Assembly: GCA_023429135.1 (NCBI GenBank)
Contig: JAEYWD010000102.1
Coordinates: 1 to 64,000 of the forward strand
DNA length: 64,000 nt
Direction: 5' to 3'
Source: Bacteroidota bacterium
GTDB taxonomy: Bacteria; Bacteroidota; Bacteroidia; Bacteroidales; JAAUTT01
The first letter of the stretch is position 1, and every line of letters begins with the position of its first letter. Shown in pieces: positions 17,749 through 26,932 of the stretch. Below the pieces are notes generated by a model, which was not told the origin of the DNA, searched no databases, and saw only the letters and a list, made by a program, of their open reading frames with translations. Position numbers and translations under genes: made by a program.

Positions 17749-18921
17749 CTAATTCAGCTTTAAATGACGCATTTTAAAGAGGCACCCTCCTATTAAAAAA
17801 TAAACAATTGTGAGTAAAAGCAGGGCAACCATTTCAGGAATTATTTCCCGAAAACTCATATTCATAATCAGGGTTTTATTTAAAGCTGAAATTGCATGAG
17901 TGGGGGTCATTAATCCCTGCACGTTGACAGGATAACCTGCAATTGTAAAAAGCGCTTTACCATGTAACGGAAATGCTGCTCCGGTAAAGAACATAAACAA
18001 AAACATGGGGAGGTTGCCCACCACCAGCACTTCATTGGCAGAACGGGTGGCGGCTGCTATAATCAGACTGAAAGCAATAAGCGAAAGGCTTGCTAAGACT
18101 GCTATAAAAGTCATGATGAACAACGAGCCCTGGTATTCAAACCCCAGCATTATTGCCGTAAGCAGTGTAAGAAGAACAGATACAATCCCTACCATAAGTT
18201 GTACAATGCTTATTCCCCCTAAAAATTCTAAAGCCGTGAGCTTCGAGAGTTTCAAACGAAGGATGGTTTTATGTTCTACTTCCGATACAAAGGCTATGCT
18301 GGCAGTAAACATAAGCATGATAAGCGAAACGATCAGTATTCCGGGAACAACCATATCGAACTCGTTTATACTGGCTGAAGTTCCCAGGGCCGTCTCCTTA
18401 ACAATTACTGTACGCTGTGCATGGGTTGCCTCAAGGGTGTACTCGTTAATGATTTCGTTTGCATAAACCGCACTCAGCAAATATTTGGTGTTTGTAAGGT
18501 CGCCAACGAATTCAACTTCGGGAACGGAAATGCTATCGTTGAAATGATTTATTCGTTTTTGCAGTGCTGAAGAAAACGAATCGGGTATCACAATCAGCGC
18601 ATCGACTTTTCTTTGTTTTACAGCATCAACGGATAATTCGCGGTTGGAGACTTCTTCAATTTCGAAAGGAACAGAACTTGTATCGGCAAGGGTGCTAGTG
18701 AAATACGACGCCATTAACCGGCCGTGATTTATGTTTTGATTGTTAACTATTACCCCTTTGTCGTTATTGACGATTTGAATTTTGTAATGTACCTGCGACG
18801 ACTCGATTATCAGAAAATATACAAAAATAAAAAAGGGACCCATGGAAAGGCTAAGCAGAAGGAGCCAATAACTCCTGAGCTGCTCCCGCAGACTTTTGGT
18901 AATAATGCTTAGTAATTTCAT
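17749..18921 (-). CDS. ABC-2 type transporter permease
   Basis: A 390-residue permease of the ABC-2 family. A first TM (about 18-38) is followed by a large extracytoplasmic domain (about 40-185), then five or six TM helices, ending with LIGGCLFKMRHLK. This is the layout of NatB/YhfI/CcmB-like drug or lipid exporters. Its start overlaps the stop of the ATPase gene by 4 nt, so the two make one exporter, presumably a homodimer with two ATPases. Confidence 0.88.
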   Translation of the reverse strand: MKLLSIITKSLREQLRSYWLLLLSLSMGPFFIFVYFLIIESSQVHYKIQIVNNDKGVIVNNQNINHGRLMASYFTSTLADTSSVPFEIEEVSNRELSVDAVKQRKVDALIVIPDSFSSALQKRINHFNDSISVPEVEFVGDLTNTKYLLSAVYANEIINEYTLEATHAQRTVIVKETALGTSASINEFDMVVPGILIVSLIMLMFTASIAFVSEVEHKTILRLKLSKLTALEFLGGISIVQLMVGIVSVLLTLLTAIMLGFEYQGSLFIMTFIAVLASLSLIAFSLIIAAATRSANEVLVVGNLPMFLFMFFTGAAFPLHGKALFTIAGYPVNVQGLMTPTHAISALNKTLIMNMSFREIIPEMVALLLLTIVYFLIGGCLFKMRHLKLN

Positions 18922-19838
18922 TGTCTCAGGTTTCGGCCGGTTAAATGGATAAATACATCTTCGAGGGTATTTTCACGCAATTTGATTTCACTAATCGCTA
19001 ATCCAATCTTCTCAGCAAGGTTCTTAATGGCGGGCACGCTTTCGATGATATGCGGATGTTTGATCATCACCGAATCAGTTCCTTTTGTAACATCCATCGG
19101 AATGTTTTTAATATGTTCGGCAAACTGGTCCAACAAACCAGGATCGCTGCCCGAGGTTACTATTTCGAGGATGTCTCCTTCCCCAACTTTACGTTTCAGG
19201 TTAGAAGGAGTGTCGAGCAGAAGTAATTTACCATGATCTATAATAGCGACAAGGTCGGCCAAACGATCGGCTTCGTCCATGTTATGGGTGGTAAGAATAG
19301 TTGTTTTTTCTTTCCCGAACGATTTTATAAAATCCCGCACCAAAATACGACTCTGAGGGTCAAGACCAGCTTCGGGCTCGTCGAGGATCAGAATTTCGGG
19401 GTTATGAATCAGGGCCAGACAGATGTTCAGCCTTCGTTTCATGCCTCCCGAAAGGCTGGCCGCAAGTGTATGGGTTTTATCCTTCAACCCCAGAACCGAC
19501 AAGAGCTCAATGGCATGGGACTTTAAAGCTTTTCCCGACAGGCCGTATATGGAACCGATAAACAGCAGTTGCTCCAGACAGGTAAGCTTCGGGTAGAAAA
19601 TATTTTCCTGCGGACAATAGCCGATCAGGGCCTTGAAATCCTTTCCTGAACTGGTATCTAGAATAATCTTCCCCCCGGTTGGAGGCAGTAATCCGCATAT
19701 CATGCTGATGGTGGTAGTTTTTCCCGCACCATTAGGACCAAGCAGGCCAAAGATCCCCGTTCGGGGTACTTCGAAATTCAGGCCGTCAACAGCCGTAAAG
19801 GTTCCGAAGTTCTTTCTTAGGTTTTCAACTTTTATCAC
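18918..19838 (-). CDS. ABC transporter ATP-binding protein (ABC-2 exporter)
   Basis: A 306-residue ABC ATPase. Walker A is GPNGAGKTT (34-42), signature SLSGGMKRR, Walker B ILILDEPEAGLDPQ, and the switch His is in LTTHNMDEADRLAD. The 80-residue C-terminal extension is typical of NatA/DrrA-type ATPases of export systems. It is the first gene of a unit ATPase-permease-methyltransferase(-MBL). Confidence 0.95.
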   Translation of the reverse strand: MIKVENLRKNFGTFTAVDGLNFEVPRTGIFGLLGPNGAGKTTTISMICGLLPPTGGKIILDTSSGKDFKALIGYCPQENIFYPKLTCLEQLLFIGSIYGLSGKALKSHAIELLSVLGLKDKTHTLAASLSGGMKRRLNICLALIHNPEILILDEPEAGLDPQSRILVRDFIKSFGKEKTTILTTHNMDEADRLADLVAIIDHGKLLLLDTPSNLKRKVGEGDILEIVTSGSDPGLLDQFAEHIKNIPMDVTKGTDSVMIKHPHIIESVPAIKNLAEKIGLAISEIKLRENTLEDVFIHLTGRNLRQ

Positions 19839-19984
19839 AACAGGTTATTTACTGACAAAAAGGAGAAGCGTCAGTTCTCCGGATTGCAAAGATTCAGCGA
19901 TTCACGTTTTGGTTTCCGCCAATAAAATTAGGTTGTTTTGCTTTCAAAAGCAACAGGAAATTGAAGGTTGAAATCCCGATAGTT

Positions 19985-20950
19985 TTACAAACTATATTTA
20001 GTAATACTATTCCTTATAAATTCCAGATCCTTCCGCATTCCATCCAGAAAGAGTTTTCTCTTTTCGTCTTCCGGATATTCCTTCGGATCCTTTTCAAACG
20101 GAGGGTATTCCAGATGCACTGATACTGGTCCTGCAATATTATACTGATTCACCACGCTGAAATACTCGTCGAAGTTGACCATCCCCTGCCCCATGGCTAC
20201 GGTTACAGGATTCCATTTTTCATTCACCTTCATCCAATGGAAGTCCTTAAGAACAGTGCATTTGACCCAAGGTGCCAGCAATTTCAAGCCCAGTATCCAG
20301 GTGCTTCCTCCTTCAGCAACAGCATGGCGCACATCGTACTGGCAACCAATATAAGCAGGGTCTAAATCTTTGAGCAGTTCGAACAAATCCCATGAAGGAC
20401 CTCCTACCCTGCGACCATAATGATTCTGGTAAGCACCGTGAATTTTATATTTACGGTTCAGAGCTTCCAGCTTTTTCAGGCCAGGCTTCATTTTTTGCAG
20501 TGAATTCCATATCCCGTCCTTTTCATTGTAATCCAGGTAACCCATGCGGTAATATTTTACACCCACTGACGAAGCTGTTTTCAGGATCCTTTCGGATAAA
20601 GGATCGTCGGCATTGTTGATGGCTGTAACAATCATGTCGATGGCAAGTCCTTTTTTCCGGGCAGCTTCAACAGCTTTCGGGAGATCTCTTTCCACATTTT
20701 CAGGCAGCACATGTCCGTCGGGCCGAACCGTAAGATCGATTCCTTCAAAACCCGCTTCGGCCAGCAAGGCCGACATATCATTGTAATTCATCCAGTGCAA
20801 GGCTTTTGAAAAAGCATGGATTTTACGGGTATTGCTCAGGTTCCTTGTTTCAATATGGGGTATGGCATTTGTCCCTAATGTCAATCCTGCGGCCACCATG
20901 GATGTTTTGGTAATAAAATCCCTGCGGGAAGTGTTAGAAGAGTTGCCCAT
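19985..20950 (-). CDS. Exported sugar phosphate isomerase/epimerase-like TIM barrel
   Basis: A 321-residue protein of the xylose-isomerase-like TIM-barrel family (AP_endonuc_2, PF01261). It opens with a Tat-type signal (SRRDFITKTSMVAAGLTLG), so it is probably folded before export to the periplasm. Metal-site candidates are the Glu/Asp/His residues in CQYDVRHAVAEGG, VLKDFHW and SVHLEYPPF. Family members isomerise or epimerise ketoses, or act on inositols and 3-keto-sugars. It is the last gene of the sugar cluster that starts at the GntR regulator; substrate undetermined. Confidence 0.8.
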   Translation of the reverse strand: MGNSSNTSRRDFITKTSMVAAGLTLGTNAIPHIETRNLSNTRKIHAFSKALHWMNYNDMSALLAEAGFEGIDLTVRPDGHVLPENVERDLPKAVEAARKKGLAIDMIVTAINNADDPLSERILKTASSVGVKYYRMGYLDYNEKDGIWNSLQKMKPGLKKLEALNRKYKIHGAYQNHYGRRVGGPSWDLFELLKDLDPAYIGCQYDVRHAVAEGGSTWILGLKLLAPWVKCTVLKDFHWMKVNEKWNPVTVAMGQGMVNFDEYFSVVNQYNIAGPVSVHLEYPPFEKDPKEYPEDEKRKLFLDGMRKDLEFIRNSITKYSL

Positions 20951-20983
20951 GTTATTTTGTTCTTTCAGCTAACTAAGATAACA

Positions 20984-21772
20984 TTATGGAACGAAATCCT
21001 CCCAAACTTCCAGTTTAATTTCAGGGTTGGCAACATAGAGGAATGTTTCGGGCGATTCATCAAAAGTGGTATAGATGGATTTCCCGGGAACCAAACCAAG
21101 TTCCGGATGCAGCGAAGGTGTTTTCCGAATCAGTTCACTCAAATTATAGCTGGGGTTTTTTACCCAGGTAATTACGTTTTTGTTGTCGTAAACGGGAAAC
21201 CACGCCAACCCTTTATGCGCCCTTACCTTGTCGTATTCGAAACCATAATTGCGGTCGCACCAGGCACCGAAAGTCAAAGGCTCTTCAGGACCGGCGCTGA
21301 TGGTTGCATGTGCCCAATCGGGCGGAACCACCACTACTTCGCCCGGTCCGGCTTCAACGGCAAAGCACCGTCCGGGATTATCATCGGCAGTCTCCTGCAT
21401 GTAAATAATTGCTTTGCCAGCCCATATTTCGTAAATCTCAGGTGGTGACAAGCGGTTGTTACGGGCTTTTTTGTGAATATGTCCCTGACTGCGAATGGGT
21501 TCGTTACCTAGTCGTCCTGCTGCATAGGTAACCACGCCAAAAAGCAGATTATTTTCATTAAGGAATTGTTTGTGGCAGGCTTTACCAACATCCATGGCAA
21601 TGGAATATACAGGATCAGGACCGGAACAATCAGGGTCGAGCAGACTTTTACGGATGGAATCCAGGGTGCGGTTCTCCACCACCGGCCCAAAAACATCTTT
21701 TCCGTAGCGAAAGCCCATTGGATTAACAGTGGGTTCAATGCCAAAACCGGGATTAAATTTCATAATTTTCAT
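20984..21772 (-). CDS. Cupin-type glucose-6-phosphate isomerase (PF06560)
   Basis: A 262-residue protein with the cupin core of archaeal-type phosphoglucose isomerases: GHIHKK (first His pair), PPEIYEIWAGKAIIYMQ (metal Glu) and VPPDWAHATIS (third His). Such enzymes interconvert glucose-6-phosphate and fructose-6-phosphate using a metal such as Fe or Zn. The chain is longer than the usual 190 residues, with an added N-terminal segment and a C-terminal tail. A second cupin PGI (26341-26904) lies in the same cluster, so one of the two may act on another phosphosugar. It lies 33 nt upstream of the TIM-barrel gene. Confidence 0.8.
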   Translation of the reverse strand: MKIMKFNPGFGIEPTVNPMGFRYGKDVFGPVVENRTLDSIRKSLLDPDCSGPDPVYSIAMDVGKACHKQFLNENNLLFGVVTYAAGRLGNEPIRSQGHIHKKARNNRLSPPEIYEIWAGKAIIYMQETADDNPGRCFAVEAGPGEVVVVPPDWAHATISAGPEEPLTFGAWCDRNYGFEYDKVRAHKGLAWFPVYDNKNVITWVKNPSYNLSELIRKTPSLHPELGLVPGKSIYTTFDESPETFLYVANPEIKLEVWEDFVP

Positions 21773-21944
21773 TTATTCGAATAATTTCTATCAGTGTTGT
21801 CCGGTAAAAATGTTGAGATTACCAGGGGTGAGACTGCTACGCTCAGAATTCCAATAAACCTATTATAAAAAGGAGCATTGCATTTGATATACCAAACACC
21901 ATCTGGTCAATGCATGGCGAAGCCTCAAACATAAATTCCTTGCT

Positions 21945-22041
21945 GACGGCGAGCCGTTCAAGGGAAGTCGACGAAGGAGACGGACCGCGTTTTCGCCGTC
22001 GAAGACTTTTTTGGTTACTTTTTTGGTCACAAAAAAGTGAC
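21945..22041. repeat. Intergenic hairpin repeat
   Basis: The 308-bp gap 21773-22080 carries no gene. Inside it GACGGCGA (21945-21952) pairs with TCGCCGTC (21993-22000), followed by two near-identical TTTTTTGGTTAC/TTTTTTGGTCAC units and a GTCAC-A6-GTGAC hairpin (22026-22041). The TTTTTTGGT(T/C)AC module resembles dispersed intergenic repeats known from several phyla. It lies just beyond the 3' end of the sugar porter gene and may help end its transcript. Confidence 0.45.
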
Positions 22042-22080
22042 AAATGGCTGTTTGAAAAATCTTAAGTTATCTACTTCAAT

Positions 22081-23418
22081 TTACTTTTTAATCAGAATTT
22101 TCTCCAGTTCCTCCAGGGTTTTCCCTTTGGTTTCGGGCACCTTGAAGATTACATACAACAGCATCAAAAAGCACATAAACCCAAACACCAGGAATGAGGC
22201 GCCACCTCCCAGGCGATTCAGCATAACCGGGAAAGTAAGTGAAACCAAAAAGCAGGCAATCCATAAAGCAACGATGGCAATCGACATGGCCTTGCTTCGA
22301 AGTTTATTGGGAAATATTTCGGAAATTACCACCCACGAAACAGGTCCGATAGATGCCGCAAAAGACGCGATATAGGTCAGGATAAATACAAGAATAAGAT
22401 ATCCCTCGAACTTTTTGAAGAAGAATGCAATTGTAATAACCAGCAGCGAGACAAACATTCCAGCGGCACCGCCTATCAAGAGTTTTCGGCGACCCCATTT
22501 GTCGATCCATTTAATGGCTACCAGTGTGAACAGGAAATTTATGCCTCCAATGGTGATGGTTTGCATGAGCGCCGAATCGGTTCCCGAACCCATCGACTTA
22601 AAAATAACCGGCGCATAATACATGATGGAATTGATACCCGTTACCTGGGAAAATACTGCCAGAAGAATCCCAATCCAGAGAATTGGTTTCACCTGCGGCG
22701 AAAACAGTTCTTTATAGCTGCCTGATTTTTCGGAAGCAATGGACTTATCAATAGACTCTATTTCGTCGAACGCAGCATATTCACCGTTGATTCGCTTCAG
22801 AACCTCGAAGGCCTCGTCTTTTCTCCTTTTTTGAACCAGCCAACGCGGACTTTCTGGAACAAAAAGCAAAGCCACAAAAAACAGCAGCGCCGGAGCCCCC
22901 ATTACAGCAAGCATCCATCGCCAGGAGTCGGGCCCCAGACCCGATAACTTATAATTGGAGAAAAATGCAAGCAGTATTCCGATTACGATGGCCAATTGGT
23001 TTAACGATACCAAAGTTCCCCGCTTTGCTGCAGGCGAAATCTCCGAAATATACATGGGCGAAAGCATCGAGGCAGTTCCCACGGCAATTCCACCCATCAC
23101 CCGGAAGAAAATAAAAACAGCCAGGTGAGTTGATAAAGCTGATCCTACCGCGGATACCAGAAAGAGTGATGCAGCAATGAGTAAAGTCTTTCTGCGACCC
23201 AGTATATCGCCAGGTTTTCCTGATGAAATCACACCAATGATGCAGCCTATTAGCAAACTACTTACAGTCCAGCCCAGGGCAATGTCGTTAAGCCCAAAAT
23301 AAGGCTGAAGAAAAGGGGTGGTGCCCGAAATCACTGCCGTGTCGAAGCCGAAAAGCAGACCACCCAATGCCGCTACCGTGGCAGCAAGAATCAAAAAAAA
23401 GGAATCTTTTTCTTTCAT
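22081..23418 (-). CDS. Sugar porter family MFS transporter (XylE-like)
   Basis: A 445-residue, 12-TM inner-membrane symporter. The sugar-porter signatures are all present: GFDTAVISGT in helix 1, the GDILGRRK loop, PESPRWLVQKRR before the central loop, IDKWGRRKL, and PETKGKTLEELE at the C-terminus. XylE/GalP-type porters take up hexoses or pentoses with protons. Its genes in cis (mannose-6-phosphate isomerase, ROK kinase, phosphoglucose isomerases) suggest a hexose such as mannose or glucose; that is inference. Confidence 0.93.
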   Translation of the reverse strand: MKEKDSFFLILAATVAALGGLLFGFDTAVISGTTPFLQPYFGLNDIALGWTVSSLLIGCIIGVISSGKPGDILGRRKTLLIAASLFLVSAVGSALSTHLAVFIFFRVMGGIAVGTASMLSPMYISEISPAAKRGTLVSLNQLAIVIGILLAFFSNYKLSGLGPDSWRWMLAVMGAPALLFFVALLFVPESPRWLVQKRRKDEAFEVLKRINGEYAAFDEIESIDKSIASEKSGSYKELFSPQVKPILWIGILLAVFSQVTGINSIMYYAPVIFKSMGSGTDSALMQTITIGGINFLFTLVAIKWIDKWGRRKLLIGGAAGMFVSLLVITIAFFFKKFEGYLILVFILTYIASFAASIGPVSWVVISEIFPNKLRSKAMSIAIVALWIACFLVSLTFPVMLNRLGGGASFLVFGFMCFLMLLYVIFKVPETKGKTLEELEKILIKK

Positions 23419-23462
23419 ATTATTTTAAATAATTACAATGTTTTCATTTGTTTGTTAAGGCT

Positions 23463-23546
23463 GTTTGGCGAAGGCTGTGCCTTCGCCAAACTTATTTTAG
23501 CAGGCTGAGCCTGCTGTGATATATACGACGGAGGCTGGAGCCTCCG
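23463..23546. repeat. Three tandem hairpins sharing a GGCTG-GCC core
   Basis: Three consecutive perfect inverted repeats lie between the sugar porter and mannose-6-phosphate isomerase genes: a 13-bp stem (GTTTGGCGAAGGC, 23463-23475 with 23479-23491), a 7-bp stem (AGCAGGC, 23499-23505 with 23509-23515) and an 8-bp stem (CGGAGGCT, 23529-23536 with 23539-23546). Each is built around GGCTG(n)GCC. They look like REP-type elements and could also block or attenuate read-through within the sugar operon. Confidence 0.7.
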
Positions 23547-23607
23547 ACGAACGAAGCCTTAGCCGAATATCAAATGCTATTAAATCTAAAGCCTATAGCC
23601 TAACCCC

Positions 23608-25362
23608 TTAACTTCTAACATAAGCCTTCATGGTAGCACATTGCGTTCCTTCACTTTTACCATACGGTCTTATCGTGTATTCGCCAACACACGCAGGTAC
23701 AATAAATGTTTCGGCATAATTCACAACAAATGGCTCAAAGGCATTCGAAGGACTTTCAACAATTACATGATTACCTTCTACCAGACAAATTACATTCACC
23801 CCACCATTTGTATGATGGGTTACTTTCCCGGTAAACCAATGGCGGCGGGTTTCGATAAATTCCCGTTCATGTAAACCAGTCCGCTCCTCTACCCAGCCAT
23901 CACTCTCAGCAACTTTTTCGACTTGGTTCACCAGATTTTTGCGTGTCCATTCGGTGGTGCGGTTCCACTGGATGTTGGCTTTGCCATGTTCAATGTTGAT
24001 GGGGCGGGGTTTGCCATCCATACCCACTCGTCCCCAGTCCCACAGCTTAAAAGTGAAAATATAGGGGGTAGCACTGATTTCCAGCACCATGCTATCCTTT
24101 CCCGAACAATGCACTGTACCGCCGGGAATGAGGAAATGATCGTGCTTTTTTACCGGCCAGGTTTGTACATGTTTTTCAGCGTCAAATGGTTTCTCGCCTT
24201 GCTGTGCCAGTTCGAGGTCACGGATCATATCGGAGGGGTTTACCCCTTCCTTGAGACCGAGGTAAACAATGGCGCCGGGTTTGGCTTCCATCATATAATA
24301 ACTCTCATCCTGCGTATAATGCATGCCGAATTTCTCCTGAATATATTCGGTAAGGGGATGAACCTGCAGACTTAAATGGCCGCCGCTGATGGTATCGAGG
24401 TAATCGAACCGGATAGGGAATTCATCGCCGAAGCGGCCATGCACTGATGGTCCAAGAAGTTGCTCGGGAGCAAAAAATACCAGATTTATCGAAGGAATTT
24501 CAATGACAGATTCTCCAACTTTCAACAGCAGACTATTCTCTTCGGGTACGCAGTTAAAACACCATGCATAATTTTGCTTCGACGGATCGAGGTTGCAATG
24601 TTCCTTCATCCACTGACCTCCCCACGGTCCCGGATCGAAAAAAGGAACCACGCTGAACGGACGTTTCAGGCATTCGGTAAGCCCTTCCAGAACTACTTTT
24701 CCGGAAACAAGTTTAGGTACTGCCCTGTTATTTGTATCGAGCACATAATCCCAGCGGTGCATCAGCTTTTTCTTAAGGCGGTCGCACACCCTCCAGTCGA
24801 CAAAGAAGCCCTGTTTATAAAGCATCATCCAATCGGAAGTATCGCGGTTCTTTACGCCCAAGTTGTCTACCAGATGTTGGCGCATACGCAACTGAATTTC
24901 CCAGCGGGCCATATCGGCATAAATCAGCAGATCGGGATCGGGACAAAGTAACGAAGCGCCGCAACCGAAAACAATGGTAATGCCGTCGCTACTGTTCAAC
25001 TTTTTCTGAAATTCTGCTATTTTGGATGTATCAAAAAAAGCATCCATGGTCAACCGGGTCAGATACCCGAAAATGCGGTCGTTGGTAACATCAGGAAAAG
25101 TCAGCCGTTTTATTTCATCTTCAGGAAGCATGTAGTCGCGCGACTCCACAAAGCCGGTATAATGAAGCTTTTCTTTGAAAGTGGATAACAAATCCTCATA
25201 GATAACCCCCTGGTATGTTTCAATTACAACAGTTTTTTTATGGCTCCCTGGCTTTTCCACTGCTTTGTTGATTTCACCACAAACAGCCTCCCAGCCTTCC
25301 TCAACTTTGTATGCCGGATTTGTAATTTCGACGACCGGCAAATTATTAAATGCAGTTTTCAC
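23608..25362 (-). CDS. manA: Class I mannose-6-phosphate isomerase with N-terminal nucleotide-kinase-like domain
   Basis: A 584-residue protein, much longer than a plain PMI (about 300-400). The C-terminal half is a class I phosphomannose isomerase: zinc ligands in LSLQVHP (Gln333, His335), QDESYY (Glu353) and GGTVHCSG (His418). It interconverts mannose-6-phosphate and fructose-6-phosphate. The N-terminal ~210 residues (KKTVVIETYQGV, ...TIVFGCGASLL...) resemble the uridine/phosphoribulokinase fold but lack a recognisable Walker A, so this part is probably non-catalytic. The long form is familiar from Bacteroidota. It lies 32 nt downstream of the ROK kinase gene. The symbol reflects the isomerase domain only. 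Confidence 0.85.
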   Translation of the reverse strand: MKTAFNNLPVVEITNPAYKVEEGWEAVCGEINKAVEKPGSHKKTVVIETYQGVIYEDLLSTFKEKLHYTGFVESRDYMLPEDEIKRLTFPDVTNDRIFGYLTRLTMDAFFDTSKIAEFQKKLNSSDGITIVFGCGASLLCPDPDLLIYADMARWEIQLRMRQHLVDNLGVKNRDTSDWMMLYKQGFFVDWRVCDRLKKKLMHRWDYVLDTNNRAVPKLVSGKVVLEGLTECLKRPFSVVPFFDPGPWGGQWMKEHCNLDPSKQNYAWCFNCVPEENSLLLKVGESVIEIPSINLVFFAPEQLLGPSVHGRFGDEFPIRFDYLDTISGGHLSLQVHPLTEYIQEKFGMHYTQDESYYMMEAKPGAIVYLGLKEGVNPSDMIRDLELAQQGEKPFDAEKHVQTWPVKKHDHFLIPGGTVHCSGKDSMVLEISATPYIFTFKLWDWGRVGMDGKPRPINIEHGKANIQWNRTTEWTRKNLVNQVEKVAESDGWVEERTGLHEREFIETRRHWFTGKVTHHTNGGVNVICLVEGNHVIVESPSNAFEPFVVNYAETFIVPACVGEYTIRPYGKSEGTQCATMKAYVRS

Positions 25363-25394
25363 AATTTTTAAAAAATGGTTAAGTTAAACTAAGG

Positions 25395-26339
25395 TTAAGT
25401 ATTCTGAATATTGTTCACAAGGTAATCGAGTCCATACAAAGCAGCCTCATCGGGAAAGTGTGCGGCTACAATCTCAACTTTTCCCCATGGCGTCCAGGCA
25501 TGTTGCTCCACTTTTTTCCTGATGTAGGGGAGTATCACCTCATGACTCCTCATAATGCCTCCGCCGAGAATTACCTTATCAGGATCATAGGCATGAATGC
25601 TATTGATAATGCCGGCACTCCAGGCATCCAGGCTCTGGTTTACAAGAATTTTTGAAAGCTCGTCGCCACTTGCAAGTTCAAAAACAAGACGATAATCAAT
25701 TATATCGTATGCAGAAAGCTGACTGGAAGAAAAGAGCATATGACCGCGGGCTTTTTCGGGCAAACGCCAGGTAGATGCCTCGGATTCAACACAACCTATA
25801 TTACCACAGTTACATGTGTCGCCCTGGTAGTTGATAGTAAAATGTCCGGACAGACATCCTGCCTGAAAATGTTTACCCCGGAGCAATTTACCTTCGATAA
25901 TGGCAGCGCCGCCAACACCTGTTCCAAGGGTTATCATTACAAGATTATCCGAACCTTTACCGGCGCCAAACCGCCATTCGCCAACTGTGGCGCAACGGGC
26001 GTCATTCTCTATAATCAAGGGCTTATTCCATTTTCGAAGCGCCCATCCTGGAAAATCGAATTCGACAGCATCGTTGAACTTTTTGTTTACCGAAAGCAGT
26101 TTCATTCGTTGAGAATCCACAATTCCCGGGATGGAAATGCCAATACCTGCTATATCGTCGTTTGGAATATCAAGTTGCTTCAAAAGATGGTCAATGTTTT
26201 CTTCCACAATCGGAAGCCGTGCAAGCAAACCTTTATCGGAAAATGCATCCACAAAAATGCTGCTGAGCACTTTTCCGTTATTTACAATTCCAACTTTGAT
26301 CCGGGTACCTCCGAGGTCTATGGCAATTGATTTTTTCAT
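25395..26339 (-). CDS. ROK-family sugar kinase
   Basis: A 314-residue cytoplasmic kinase. I start it at 26339 (MKKSIAIDLGGTRIKVGI), 1 nt beyond the upstream stop; an earlier in-frame Met would overlap the cupin gene. It has the ATP-binding DLGGT motif, the catalytic ENDARCATVGEW Asp, GTGVGGAAI, and the ROK zinc motif CNCGNIGCVE (CxCGxxGCxE). No HTH is present, so it is an enzyme (glucokinase- or mannokinase-like), not an NagC-type repressor. It probably phosphorylates the hexose brought in by the neighbouring MFS porter. Confidence 0.92.
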   Translation of the reverse strand: MKKSIAIDLGGTRIKVGIVNNGKVLSSIFVDAFSDKGLLARLPIVEENIDHLLKQLDIPNDDIAGIGISIPGIVDSQRMKLLSVNKKFNDAVEFDFPGWALRKWNKPLIIENDARCATVGEWRFGAGKGSDNLVMITLGTGVGGAAIIEGKLLRGKHFQAGCLSGHFTINYQGDTCNCGNIGCVESEASTWRLPEKARGHMLFSSSQLSAYDIIDYRLVFELASGDELSKILVNQSLDAWSAGIINSIHAYDPDKVILGGGIMRSHEVILPYIRKKVEQHAWTPWGKVEIVAAHFPDEAALYGLDYLVNNIQNT

Positions 26340-26340
26340 G

Positions 26341-26904
26341 TTATACCAATTCAGGTTTACCATCCCGTTCAATTAATCTGGCCGAAAAACCGTTCCTGTC
26401 AATTTCATCATAGTTGTGCCCGGCATCCGATGGCCAGCTCGCCCCAAAAATAAGTGGAGACTTTCCAGTGTTAGCCACCCGGTGGGCAACTTTTCCAGGA
26501 ATGTAATGCAGGCTGCCTGCAAACATTTTCTCCGCCCAGGTATTTCGGTTTTCGTCCATCAAAATCAGCATGCCTTCGCCCTGGACGCCCCAGTAGTATT
26601 CTGCACGATCAGCGGCAGCATGAAAATGGCCTCGGGTCATAAAGTATTCATTCCCTACTTTGCCTGGTTGAACTACAGTTGTGCCGAAGTACAAGCCTCC
26701 TGGTGTCCCCTCTTTCGCGGGAAGATGAGCCTGGACATTATAAACCAGCGTGTCGGGATTGAGTTTTTTAAAAGTTTCCTCGTCGGCAAAAACTCCTGTG
26801 AGTTGTTTCAAAAGCTTTACCGATTCGATAACACCATCTCCCTGAAGGTACCAGCTTTCGAGCTTAATTTTTAGTGATGAATCTAAAATTTTATTGTTCC
26901 CCAT
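26341..26904 (-). CDS. Cupin-type glucose-6-phosphate isomerase (PF06560)
   Basis: A 187-residue protein of the usual size for cupin phosphoglucose isomerases. It contains GGLYFGTTVVQPGKVGNEY, the metal set GHFHAAADRAEYYWGVQG (two His plus Glu) and the third His in VAHRVANTG. It interconverts glucose-6-phosphate and fructose-6-phosphate. It is the first enzyme gene after the GntR regulator and sits 1 nt before the ROK kinase start. Confidence 0.9.
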   Translation of the reverse strand: MGNNKILDSSLKIKLESWYLQGDGVIESVKLLKQLTGVFADEETFKKLNPDTLVYNVQAHLPAKEGTPGGLYFGTTVVQPGKVGNEYFMTRGHFHAAADRAEYYWGVQGEGMLILMDENRNTWAEKMFAGSLHYIPGKVAHRVANTGKSPLIFGASWPSDAGHNYDEIDRNGFSARLIERDGKPELV

Positions 26905-26932
26905 ATTTACATTTTAACTTTGAAGTGTTAAG

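Noticed and set aside
21843..22043. Small basic minus-strand reading frame in the gap before the sugar porter
   Set aside because: It consists of the hairpin repeat described there; such frames are typical artefacts of intergenic repeats.
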